Assembly (NCBI RefSeq): GCF_037137075.1
Contig: NZ_JBBBNV010000021.1
Span: 23,088 to 87,087 of the forward strand
Length of the DNA stretch: 64,000 nt
Direction: 5' to 3'
Origin: JBBBNV01 sp037137075
GTDB taxonomy: Bacteria > Bacillota > Bacilli > Paenibacillales > NBRC-103111
The translations under genes and the position numbers were made by a program. The notes under the pieces are model-generated. The model ran no database searches. It saw nothing but the letters and a program-made list of their open reading frames with translations, and had not been told where the DNA came from. Below are positions 53,028 to 60,415 of the stretch, piece by piece (positions within the stretch are counted from its first letter, which is position 1; the number at the start of each line of letters is the position of its first letter).

Positions 53028-53409
53028 TTATTCAGAACATACAACTCTTAAGGCGACAAGTGTTATTATAGCGTATGAAATTAGGCTTGGCAAGTGGTAA
53101 AAATAGCCGAAAACGTCTGCTAGCAATTCACTCAAGGCCTCTTCGTTGAGCGGGAGCCTTACCCTATCCGAATCCATAAGCAAGGGTGCTGCCGGCATCA
53201 AAATATAAAGCCAGACTGCTTCGGATTGTACACGATAGCCCCTTTTGACATAACGGGGTGAAACGCTGTGCTTCAACAATCGCGCCGCTGCTGTGGTCGA
53301 CCGACCGCCGTCATGCAGCGAAACACCGCGCACTGGGAGCTGCGCGCGCCTTGCCCCTGAATTTGAGGCATTAAAAAAACCGCTCTTGGCGGTTTATGCT
53401 TACATCATA
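53028..53409. other. Spacer inside the tRNA cluster
   Basis: About 380 bp separates tRNA-Glu from tRNA-Ser. It carries the second copy of the dispersed repeat (53293-53340). An ORF covering most of it on the minus strand (53028-53333) overlaps the 5' edge of tRNA-Glu and lacks a credible ribosome binding site, so I do not call it a gene. Confidence 0.5.
53293..53340. repeat. Dispersed repeat, copy 2
   Basis: It matches 5472-5519 over about 48 bp with about five differences, starting TGGTCGACCGACCGC. Both copies are in the same orientation and about 48 kb apart. This copy lies between tRNA genes. Confidence 0.65.
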
Positions 53410-53498
53410 CGGAGAGAGAGGGATTCGAACCCTCGCACCACTTACGCAGTCTAACCCCTTAGCAGAGGGTCCCCTTATAGCCACTTGGGTATCTCTCC
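53410..53498 (-). tRNA. tRNA-Ser (GCT)
   Basis: GGAGAGATACCCAAGTGGC start, anticodon GCT in CCCTCTGCTAAGGGG, a long variable arm, and T arm GAGGGTTCGAATCCCTC, with discriminator G. The size and long variable arm fit serine. Confidence 0.95.
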
Positions 53499-53510
53499 AA
53501 GAAAAAGAAA

Positions 53511-53586
53511 TGGCTCCCCGAACAGGACTCGAACCTGTGACAACTCGATTAACAGTCGAGTGCTCTACCAACTGAGCTATCAGGGA
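53511..53586 (-). tRNA. tRNA-Asn (GTT)
   Basis: TCCCTGATAGCTCAG start, anticodon GTT in CTCGACTGTTAATCGAG, T arm CAGGTTCGAGTCCTG, and an encoded 3' CCA (53511-53513), unlike the tRNA-Leu in this cluster. It is the first gene of the cluster on the minus strand. Confidence 0.95.
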
Positions 53587-53635
53587 ACAACACTTACGAT
53601 TTTATCATGAAGGAATTTCTTCGTCAAGTCTTCTA

Positions 53636-53720
53636 TCTCCACCTAACCTCCACCTAATTTCCACCCAGTGTTAGGGCAAGGTGCCGCCGTTTGTACGTTT
53701 GTACGTTTGTACGTTTGGTA
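53636..53720. repeat. Short direct repeats upstream of the tRNA cluster
   Basis: TCCACCTAA-type units recur at 53638-53667, and GTTTGTAC is repeated about four times in tandem at 53689-53720 (the last unit has an extra G). They are simple repeats of unknown role between tRNA-Asn and the SprT gene. Confidence 0.6.
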
Positions 53721-53781
53721 CACTCGGCTCCACGCTCCTGCTCCCGATGAAGCATACACATGCGGAGATTATCCAAATCTT

Positions 53782-54339
53782 TTACTTGGCGCTCCTAGCT
53801 TGACCCGCCCTTTCTTGGTCGCTGGCGCATTTACCCGATTTCACATCGGGGCCCGATGTTCCATCCTGGGGGGATAGCGGAATAAGACGCAGCCTGCTGC
53901 GGCAGCGTCCGCAGCCATATTTCTTAATATCCAGCTTGCGCTTGCGCATATATACCATCTGGCAGTTCGTGCATTCCAGCCTGTACCGGTATGGCTCGGT
54001 CCGCTTTACGGCGGCGATGGGCTGGCAATATCTGCTGCCGCCTACAATTGCAAGCAATTCCTTGAAATCCGAATCGCGGTGCTGGTATCCGCCCTTGGCC
54101 AGATGCAAATGATAATGACACAGCTCATGCTTAATAATGCGTTCGACTTCCTCCGCTCCATGGGTAACATACTGGAGCCAGCTAATATCAATATTATGGC
54201 TTCTTGTAAAATACCGCCCTCCCGACGAGCGAAGCCGCCGGTTAAAGGTTGCCCGGTGCAGAAAAGGCCGACCAAACGACTCCAATGAGACTCGCTCTAC
54301 CCACTCCTGCAGCTGCCGGTCATCCATTTGATCCGCCAT
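53782..54339 (-). CDS. SprT-like zinc metallopeptidase-type protein (YdcK)
   Basis: A 185-residue cytoplasmic SprT-family protein. The zinc motif H-E-L-C-H with a third histidine (HYHLH) is at about residue 72. A C-terminal zinc ribbon of two CxxC pairs (ECTNCQMVY and YGCGRCRS) follows. An extra basic tail, GTSGPDVKSG to ARSAK, extends past the usual end. Eukaryotic relatives (SPRTN) repair DNA-protein crosslinks; the bacterial role is unproven. The ATG at 54339 and the adjacent GTG at 54342 both fit AAAGGGG upstream. Bacillus carries this gene close to tex, as here. Confidence 0.88.
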   Translation of the reverse strand: MADQMDDRQLQEWVERVSLESFGRPFLHRATFNRRLRSSGGRYFTRSHNIDISWLQYVTHGAEEVERIIKHELCHYHLHLAKGGYQHRDSDFKELLAIVGGSRYCQPIAAVKRTEPYRYRLECTNCQMVYMRKRKLDIKKYGCGRCRSRLRLIPLSPQDGTSGPDVKSGKCASDQERAGQARSAK

Positions 54340-54454
54340 CACGGCCAGTCCCCTTTCCTACACAATTCTTCACTTGAATTTGTACCGTACAATCCGCTAC
54401 ACTGTCAAGTAGAAGTTCTGTGTCACTTGCACTTGGAGAGGAGAAAGACCCACA

Positions 54455-54808
54455 ATGCCCACTATGCGCTACAACGTGCTTCAGCTAGGAAGCCGTATCG
54501 ATTTTGTTGAAATGCCAGCCACCCATGCTTACCAGCTAAGCGCGCTGTTTAAACGGCTGCACAAAGAAATCGGCAAGCTGACAGCTGAACGTGTCCCTCA
54601 GCTTCCGCACATTATTGCCGAATGTGATGAATTGGAGCTCCATGATGAAGCACTGCACATTCAAAACGGCCTGGACTACATTAATGAGCTGGAGCGTTCC
54701 TTCGCTTCCATTCAGGAGCCCGCTTATCCGCTGATCTCCCTGCTGACGGAAATCCGGGCGCTGCAGGCCCAGCTGGAGCAGTGGTATGAAGAGGAACTGC
54801 ATTTATAA
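54455..54808 (+). CDS. Hypothetical 117-residue helical protein
   Basis: I do not recognise a named family. The first 20 residues look beta-rich (RYNVLQLGSRIDFVEM). The rest is leucine- and glutamate-rich helix (LSALFKRLHKEIGKLTAE, then IRALQAQLEQWYEEEL) and likely forms helical hairpins. GGAGAGGAG lies about 11 bp before the ATG. It is divergent from the SprT-like gene and upstream of cmpA on the same strand. Confidence 0.65.
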   Translation: MPTMRYNVLQLGSRIDFVEMPATHAYQLSALFKRLHKEIGKLTAERVPQLPHIIAECDELELHDEALHIQNGLDYINELERSFASIQEPAYPLISLLTEIRALQAQLEQWYEEELHL

Positions 54809-55046
54809 CAAGCCCTGCTCACAGCAGCATGATGTGATGTGCCTGGTGCCGTACATCATCTGCAGATTTTTAAGATAAGTTCTAGAATAGCTGCATCAGA
54901 GGGGGCTATGAGCCTGCCCTGCATACCCCTCCAGGCGCCTGAGCCAGCCTGACCGGACGACAAAATTCGAGTAGGACCTGCACCCGTTTCCGCAGATGCC
55001 CATATGATGAAATTAACGGCATCCAGAGGGAAAGGGGATAAGGCTT

Positions 55047-55199
55047 ATGCCAAAATGGCTGTGCAACCAGCTGACCCAGGCATTCTTGAAAAAAGACCGC
55101 CGGCAAATTCGCCTGCTGAACGATTGCTGGTTTTTTTACCGCACCAAATCCAGCCTTCGAGACGGTGAAGGTCATCCGGTCAATTACACCAACCGTTAA
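55047..55199 (+). CDS. cmpA: Cortex morphogenetic protein CmpA
   Basis: A 50-residue small protein starting MPKWLCNQLTQAFLKKDRRQ, then IRLLNDCWFFYR. This matches Bacillus subtilis CmpA (37 residues), which during sporulation works with ClpXP and SpoIVA in quality control of the spore envelope and cortex. The C-terminus here is about 13 residues longer. AAAGGGG lies about 11 bp before the ATG. It is placed between the SprT-like gene and tex, the same neighbourhood as in Bacillus. Expected control is by mother-cell sigma factor E, but I did not identify the promoter. Confidence 0.85.
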   Translation: MPKWLCNQLTQAFLKKDRRQIRLLNDCWFFYRTKSSLRDGEGHPVNYTNR

Positions 55200-55218
55200 T
55201 ACAGCTGATCTGCTGACA

Positions 55219-55262
55219 AAATAAGCAGCGCCCCCGTTTATACCGGAAGCGCTGCTTATTGT
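55219..55262. terminator. Bidirectional terminator between cmpA and tex
   Basis: ATAAGCAGCGC pairs with GCGCTGCTTAT around a CG-closed inner stem. It lies between converging stop codons. Confidence 0.8.
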
Positions 55263-55278
55263 TATTTCCAGCTACCCC

Positions 55279-57513
55279 TTACGGCTGCTTCATCGTCAAG
55301 CTGACGCGCCCCTTGCCCATATCCACGCTCAGCACCCAGACCGTTACCGTATCCCCGACGGAAACCACATCCCGGGGATGCTTCACAAACGAGCTGCTCA
55401 GCTGCGAAATATGGACCAGACCGTCGTTTTTGACCCCGATATCGACAAAAGCTCCGAAATCAATCACATTGCGAACGGTTCCTTTAAGCTCCATACCCGG
55501 CTTCAAGTCCTCCAGCTGCAGCACATCCGTCCGGAAAATAGGCCCTTCCAGCTCCTCCCTCGGGTCGCGGCCCGGACGCATAAGGCTGTCCAGGATGTCG
55601 CGAAGCGTCGGAACACCAACGCCAAGCTGCACAGCCAGCGATTCCGGCTCCAGCTGCTTCAAGCGGTCATTCAGATCCTTCGACCCGAGCTCGTTCAGCT
55701 GCAGCTTCAATTCCTTGAACAGCTGATCCACCACGCGATACGATTCCGGGTGAATCGGCGTCTTATCCAGCGGGTTGTCCCCTTCCGGAATTCGCATAAA
55801 GCCGACACACTGCTCAAAGGTTTTGGCGCCAAGACGCGGCACCTTCTGCAGCTGCTGACGGGAGACGAATTTTCCGTTTTCTTCACGGTATTTTACAATA
55901 TTTTTGGCAATCGTTGCATTGACGCCCGAGACATAGGCTAGAAGTGACGGAGAAGCTGTGTTCAGATCGACGCCGACATGGTTGACCGCCGACTCAACCA
56001 CCACCTTCAAGCTTTCCTCCAAACGTTTTTGCGACACGTCATGCTGGTACTGTCCGACACCGATAGATTTCGGATCGATTTTGACCAGCTCGGCCAGAGG
56101 GTCCTGCAGCCTGCGGGCAATCGAAACTGCGCTGCGCTCCGCCACATCCAGCTTCGGAAACTCCTCCTGCGCCAGCTTGGACGCCGAATATACGCTTGCA
56201 CCGGCTTCATTGACAATCAAATACTGCAAGGAGCGCCCTTTCGCCTTCTGCTTCGCGATAACTCCGGCCACGAACTGCTCCGTCTCCCGTGAAGCGGTAC
56301 CGTTCCCGATTACGATAAGACTCACCTGATAAGAGCCAATAAGCTTATCAAACAGCGCCTCCGCCTCGGCAACCTTATTGTTCGGCGGGGTCGGATAGCT
56401 GACCGCCACCTCCAGCAGCTTGCCGGTATCGTCAATAACCGCCAGCTTACAGCCCGTCCGGTAAGCCGGGTCTACGCCAAGCACCGTTTGGCCCTTGACA
56501 GGCGCCTGCAGCAGCAGATTTCGCAGATTCTCCGCAAAAATCTCAATCGCCTGCTCCTCCGCCTTCTCTGTCAGCTCTCCGCGAACCTCCCGTTCGATGG
56601 AGGGGGCAATCAGCCGCTTGTATGCGTCCTCAATAACCGCCGTAAGCGTATCCTTCGTTATAGACGGCCCTTTCAATACTTGCTTGCCGATGTACTCGTG
56701 AATTCGATCCGCAGGAACCGTTAAATTGACCTTCAGGACATCCTCCCGCTCCCCGCGATTAATTGCCAGTATCCGATGCGGCGGAAGCTTGCGCACCGGC
56801 TCCTGGTACGCGTAGTACATCTCGTAAACCGATTCCTGCTCCGCATCCTTCGCTTCCGTCACAAGCGTACCCTGCTCCTGCGTATATCTGCGCACCCAGG
56901 TCCGGATTTTGGCATCGTCAGCAATATTCTCGGCGATGATGTCCATTGCGCCTTGTACGGCGTCCTCCGGCGACGCCACGCCCTTGCTCTCATTGACATA
57001 GGCTGCCGCTTCCGCCAGGAGATCTCCGGACCGCGGCTGAGTCATCATCCATGCCGCAAGCGGCTCCAGCCCCCGCTCCTTCGCCACGCTCGCCCGCGTT
57101 TTCCGCTTCTGCCGATACGGCCGGTATAAATCCTCCACCGCTTGAAGCTTCACCGCTTGTTCAATCGACGCCCGCAGCTCCTCCGTCAGCTTCCCCTGCT
57201 CGCCGATGAGCCGTATCACTTCACGCTTGCGTTCCTCCAGCCCGCGCAGGTATTGAAGCCGCTCCTCGATATCCCGCAGCTGATTCTCGTCCAGTTCCCC
57301 CGTCATTTCCTTCCGGTACCGGGCAATAAACGGAATGGTATTGCCCTCATCCAGAAGACCGACGGTCGTCTTCACTTTCCCGGCAGCCAGCTTCAGCTCC
57401 GCGGCGATTTGCTTCATAATCCGCTCTTCGAGCGCCGCTTTCAGCCCCGGTGTAAGCTCCTCTATAACAGCAACAGCTTCATCCGGCGTATTCGCGATAT
57501 TTTTCTCCGACAT
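55279..57513 (-). CDS. tex: Tex-family RNA-binding transcription accessory protein
   Basis: A 744-residue cytoplasmic protein. It has the Tex N-terminal helical part (TTVGLLDEGNTIPFIARYRKE), a YqgF/RNase H-like domain (GVDPAYRTGCKLAVID), helix-hairpin-helix repeats (TASPSLLAYVSGVNATIAKNIV, in two parts) and a C-terminal S1 RNA-binding domain (GMELKGTVRNVIDFGAFVDI to SLTMKQP). Tex/Spt6 proteins bind RNA and the transcription machinery. The ATG at 57513 follows AAAGGGG; a frame open to 57639 adds 42 residues without a ribosome binding site. It lies downstream of ndoA on the same strand; the sigB genes that separate these in Bacillus are missing. Confidence 0.95.
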   Translation of the reverse strand: MSEKNIANTPDEAVAVIEELTPGLKAALEERIMKQIAAELKLAAGKVKTTVGLLDEGNTIPFIARYRKEMTGELDENQLRDIEERLQYLRGLEERKREVIRLIGEQGKLTEELRASIEQAVKLQAVEDLYRPYRQKRKTRASVAKERGLEPLAAWMMTQPRSGDLLAEAAAYVNESKGVASPEDAVQGAMDIIAENIADDAKIRTWVRRYTQEQGTLVTEAKDAEQESVYEMYYAYQEPVRKLPPHRILAINRGEREDVLKVNLTVPADRIHEYIGKQVLKGPSITKDTLTAVIEDAYKRLIAPSIEREVRGELTEKAEEQAIEIFAENLRNLLLQAPVKGQTVLGVDPAYRTGCKLAVIDDTGKLLEVAVSYPTPPNNKVAEAEALFDKLIGSYQVSLIVIGNGTASRETEQFVAGVIAKQKAKGRSLQYLIVNEAGASVYSASKLAQEEFPKLDVAERSAVSIARRLQDPLAELVKIDPKSIGVGQYQHDVSQKRLEESLKVVVESAVNHVGVDLNTASPSLLAYVSGVNATIAKNIVKYREENGKFVSRQQLQKVPRLGAKTFEQCVGFMRIPEGDNPLDKTPIHPESYRVVDQLFKELKLQLNELGSKDLNDRLKQLEPESLAVQLGVGVPTLRDILDSLMRPGRDPREELEGPIFRTDVLQLEDLKPGMELKGTVRNVIDFGAFVDIGVKNDGLVHISQLSSSFVKHPRDVVSVGDTVTVWVLSVDMGKGRVSLTMKQP

Positions 57514-57649
57514 AGCTTCATCCCCTTTGGCCTTTAGCTTCCCTTCCGACAGCGGTACTGAATCAAGATTACAAGCATCTGGCAGCAGCTTATCCGGCAA
57601 CGAAAAAACGAGAGCTGTCTCACCCTCGTCTGCCTTCATCGCTCTTCAA

Positions 57650-58000
57650 TTAAAATTCTATCAGACCGACACTAATCTGCAAAGCCTCATCAACCTTGCG
57701 CATTGTTTCTTCGTCCAAATGAGTAATTTTGTCCGTCAGCCGCTGCTTGTCGATCGTGCGAATCTGCTCAAGTAAAATGACCGAATCGCGGTCAAACCCA
57801 TGCGTCTCGGCATCAATCTCCACATGCGTTGGCAGCTTTGCTTTTTGGATCTGAGCCGTAATCGCTGCCACAATCACTGTTGGGCTAAACCGATTTCCAA
57901 TATCGTTCTGGATAACCAATACAGGCCGAACGCCTCCCTGTTCCGAACCGACCACCGGGGAAAGATCCGCAAAAAACACGTCGCCACGCTTTACAATCAA
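57650..58000 (-). CDS. ndoA: Endoribonuclease toxin EndoA (MazF)
   Basis: A 116-residue PemK/MazF toxin. It has the family opening VKRGDVFFADLSPVVGSEQG, GVRPVLVIQND and the active-site arginine and threonine of VAAITAQI. The Bacillus enzyme cuts mRNA at UACAU and is neutralised by EndoAI. The length is identical to the family standard. It lies 3 bp downstream of the antitoxin gene, so the pair is co-translated. The operon alr - ndoAI - ndoA is conserved in Bacillales. Confidence 0.96.
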   Translation of the reverse strand: MIVKRGDVFFADLSPVVGSEQGGVRPVLVIQNDIGNRFSPTVIVAAITAQIQKAKLPTHVEIDAETHGFDRDSVILLEQIRTIDKQRLTDKITHLDEETMRKVDEALQISVGLIEF

Positions 58001-58003
58001 AGT

Positions 58004-58288
58004 TCACACCCCACTAACCAAGCGATCGAGGGTATCGTCCGCTTCTTCCTCCGCCAAAAACGCTTCCGAAGCCATGTGCAGATTAATTTTGGCCATTTCC
58101 ATATACCCGCGCTGCATCGACTCCCGCAAGAACCGCTTTTTGCGTTCCATTAAGTAAAGCTTCATCGCTTGGCGGATAAACTCGCTGCGATTCGAATTCT
58201 CCTTCTCCACAATGCCGTCCACTTCTTGAAGAAGATATTCGGGCAGACTTATCATGATCCGTTTCGTATTATGCACATTGGACACCAA
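58004..58288 (-). CDS. ndoAI: Antitoxin EndoAI (ribbon-helix-helix)
   Basis: A 94-residue antitoxin. The N-terminal ribbon-helix-helix (TKRIMISLPEYLLQEVDGIV, then NSNRSEFIRQAMKLYL) binds DNA as a dimer. The C-terminal helix wraps the toxin. The start is either TTG at 58288 or GTG at 58285, both in reach of GGGGG upstream. It precedes ndoA by 3 bp and follows alr by about 410 bp, a gap larger than usual that leaves room for a separate promoter. Confidence 0.94.
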   Translation of the reverse strand: MVSNVHNTKRIMISLPEYLLQEVDGIVEKENSNRSEFIRQAMKLYLMERKKRFLRESMQRGYMEMAKINLHMASEAFLAEEEADDTLDRLVSGV

Positions 58289-58698
58289 TCTCGCACCCCC
58301 AGAACTTACCCAACCGTTAGTAACATTATGCTGTTAGGCCAACCATTTTATACAAAATTAGTCTATGCGCTGCGTATAGCAGATATGCTGCATTTCACCC
58401 CGAAGCAGAATTCGAGGGAATGTGCCATTTTCCGACACCTTTTCCTTATGGTATATCTATTCGCTGTCGGTTTTGGAAATCCTTTTTACAAATTTTATTT
58501 CCCTCGTGGAAAATGTTCCCCCTTGTCCTGCGGCTCTTCAGCACAGATATACAAAAACCGATTCAGCCTGCGGAAACACATCACAGAAGCGCAGGAAAAG
58601 GAAAAAGCAGCCTTCACCGCGCCGAGGAAGCACCTCAATCCCCCCGCGACGGCAAAGCCTGCATTCGGAGCTTCTATATCATCGTTCAAATTCCCCGC
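58289..58698. other. Intergenic stretch between alr and ndoAI
   Basis: 410 bp with no ORF I can support. It presumably holds the ndoAI-ndoA promoter. Confidence 0.4.
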
Positions 58699-59883
58699 TC
58701 ACTTCCAAAGCCCATTGACCGTTTGTACCGTAGCGCCGTCCCGGATATATACCCGGGGTACCCGATTCGATACCATGCAGGTCACCTCGTAATTGATCGT
58801 TCCCAGGGCAGCGGCCACTTCCTCGACTGCAAGAACCGCATCCCCTTGACGGCCAATCAGCACAACCTCGTCACCCGGCTGAACATCCGGCACGCCGCTC
58901 ACGTTCAGCATGCATTGGTCCATGCAGATTCGACCTACTACCGGCACTCTCCGCCCGCGCACAATCGCCTCACATTTGCCGCTGAGCATACGGGAGAAGC
59001 CGTCCGCATATCCGACCGGCAGCGTTGCAATTTTCTCCTCCCCCGCCGCCCGGTATGTGGCCCCGTAGCTAATGGCCGTCCCCTGCGGCACGGTCTTCAC
59101 CATCACTACCCGCGTTTTGTAGGAGAGCACCGGCTGAAGCTCAATCCGGCTCTTGTTCACCTCTTCGGACGGGTACATGCCGTACATGCTGATTCCAAGC
59201 CGCACCATATTAAAAGACAGCTCCGGCATATCAATCGCTGTCGCGCTGTTGCCTGCATGCAGGAGCGCGAACCTGCGGCCGTGCTGTGCAAACCGGTCCA
59301 CAATGGCCTGAAACCGGCGGTGCTGCTCCAGCGTGTAGCTTTTGTCGGTCTCATCCGCACAGGCATAGTGCGTGAACAGGCCTTCGACCTCTACCCCCGG
59401 GCACGCAATCGCCCTCTGTATAAAATCAACCGCCGTAGCTTCTTCATGCAGCCCAATCCGGCCCATGCCGGTATCCAGCTTCACATGAATTTTCAGCTTA
59501 TGCGACTCTTCCGGCATCTGCTGTAGAGCTGCCAGCACCTCGTCCGTGAAGACAGTTAGTGTTACATCGTGATCGCGGGCCACATCCAGCCCTTCGGGCC
59601 CGGTGAATCCGAGCACCAGCACCGGCGCCGTAATCCCCGCTTGACGAAGCTCCAGCGCTTCATCCAAAAAAGCGACCCCCAAATAATCAACGCCGCAGGC
59701 GACCGCTTCCTCCGCCACCTTCACGGCTCCGTGCCCGTATGCATTCCCCTTTACCACTGCCATCGTCTTCATCCCGACCGGCAGCACTTCCCGAAACGCC
59801 CGCAAATTCCCCGCCAGCGCATCAAGTGAGACCTCCACCCGTGTCGCGCGATAAAACCGCTCCACTCCCGTCACCTTCTTCAA
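58699..59883 (-). CDS. alr: Alanine racemase
   Basis: A 394-residue PLP enzyme that makes D-alanine for peptidoglycan. The PLP lysine is in VVKGNAYGHGA (about 41). The barrel also shows LDTGMGRIG, and the catalytic tyrosine is in AISYGATYRA (about 270) of the beta domain. The length is normal. It sits between ydcC (upstream) and ndoAI (downstream), as in Bacillus. One unassigned small ORF and a terminator separate it from ydcC. Confidence 0.96.
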   Translation of the reverse strand: MKKVTGVERFYRATRVEVSLDALAGNLRAFREVLPVGMKTMAVVKGNAYGHGAVKVAEEAVACGVDYLGVAFLDEALELRQAGITAPVLVLGFTGPEGLDVARDHDVTLTVFTDEVLAALQQMPEESHKLKIHVKLDTGMGRIGLHEEATAVDFIQRAIACPGVEVEGLFTHYACADETDKSYTLEQHRRFQAIVDRFAQHGRRFALLHAGNSATAIDMPELSFNMVRLGISMYGMYPSEEVNKSRIELQPVLSYKTRVVMVKTVPQGTAISYGATYRAAGEEKIATLPVGYADGFSRMLSGKCEAIVRGRRVPVVGRICMDQCMLNVSGVPDVQPGDEVVLIGRQGDAVLAVEEVAAALGTINYEVTCMVSNRVPRVYIRDGATVQTVNGLWK

Positions 59884-59888
59884 AAATT

Positions 59889-59935
59889 CGGGAATCCCAC
59901 CGCCTCGGCCAACTGCGCCGCACGATGGGATTCCT
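59889..59935 (-). terminator. Terminator upstream of alr
   Basis: On the minus strand, GGAATCCCATCG pairs with CGGTGGGATTCC and is followed by TTTTTG. It ends just before the alr start codon and would stop transcription coming from the ydcC side, unless it acts as an attenuator for alr. Confidence 0.7.
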
Positions 59936-60058
59936 TCTTCTATAATAAGATTATGTTAATCCGTTCCCAGCAGGCTGTCAATGAAGGAGAGAGGTTTATC
60001 AGGCTGGCATCATTTACATATCAGCGCCCAGCCCGCCCGGACTCCGCTTTGCGCGGTA

Positions 60059-60415
60059 TTAGGCGCTTTTTCTTGGCCGGTCTGCACCAATAAGCTGCTG
60101 CTGCGCAGTGTCGAGCATACTTAGGGTGCATTCCTCTCCACCGCACAATGCCTCATCGTATTCAATGCCGCCCGGCTGAGCATCCATCCAATACCTCTTA
60201 TAAATGAGCTTGCGCCGTAACGCCCCTGGGATACGTTCGCCAATCGCCGTAACGCCGCAACCGCGCGCCTGGAACTGCGTGCGGCTGGCGCTGCAAGCTG
60301 CGTGTATCGCAGACGCTAGTTCGATGCGGCTCGCTTTCACCTCATCCAGCCTGAGTTTATACTTTTCCGTCAATGCCGAGGAAATCCTCACTCGCTGCTT
60401 CCGGTTATTTCCCAA
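60059..60415 (-). CDS. Hypothetical 118-residue protein overlapping ydcC
   Basis: An unrecognised basic protein. It begins NRKQRVRISSALTEKYKLRL and has IPGALRRKLIYKRYWMDAQPGG in the middle. The TTG start overlaps the end of ydcC by 11 bp, with an AGGGCAGG just upstream, which suggests translational coupling. Codon use looks normal. It could be a small DNA- or RNA-binding protein judging by charge, but no motif proves it. It may also be a chance ORF. Confidence 0.5.
   Translation of the reverse strand: MGNNRKQRVRISSALTEKYKLRLDEVKASRIELASAIHAACSASRTQFQARGCGVTAIGERIPGALRRKLIYKRYWMDAQPGGIEYDEALCGGEECTLSMLDTAQQQLIGADRPRKSA

Noticed and set aside
53028..53333. 101-residue minus-strand ORF in the tRNA cluster
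   Set aside because: It overlaps the spacer repeat, touches tRNA-Glu, has no good ribosome binding site and shows no recognisable family.
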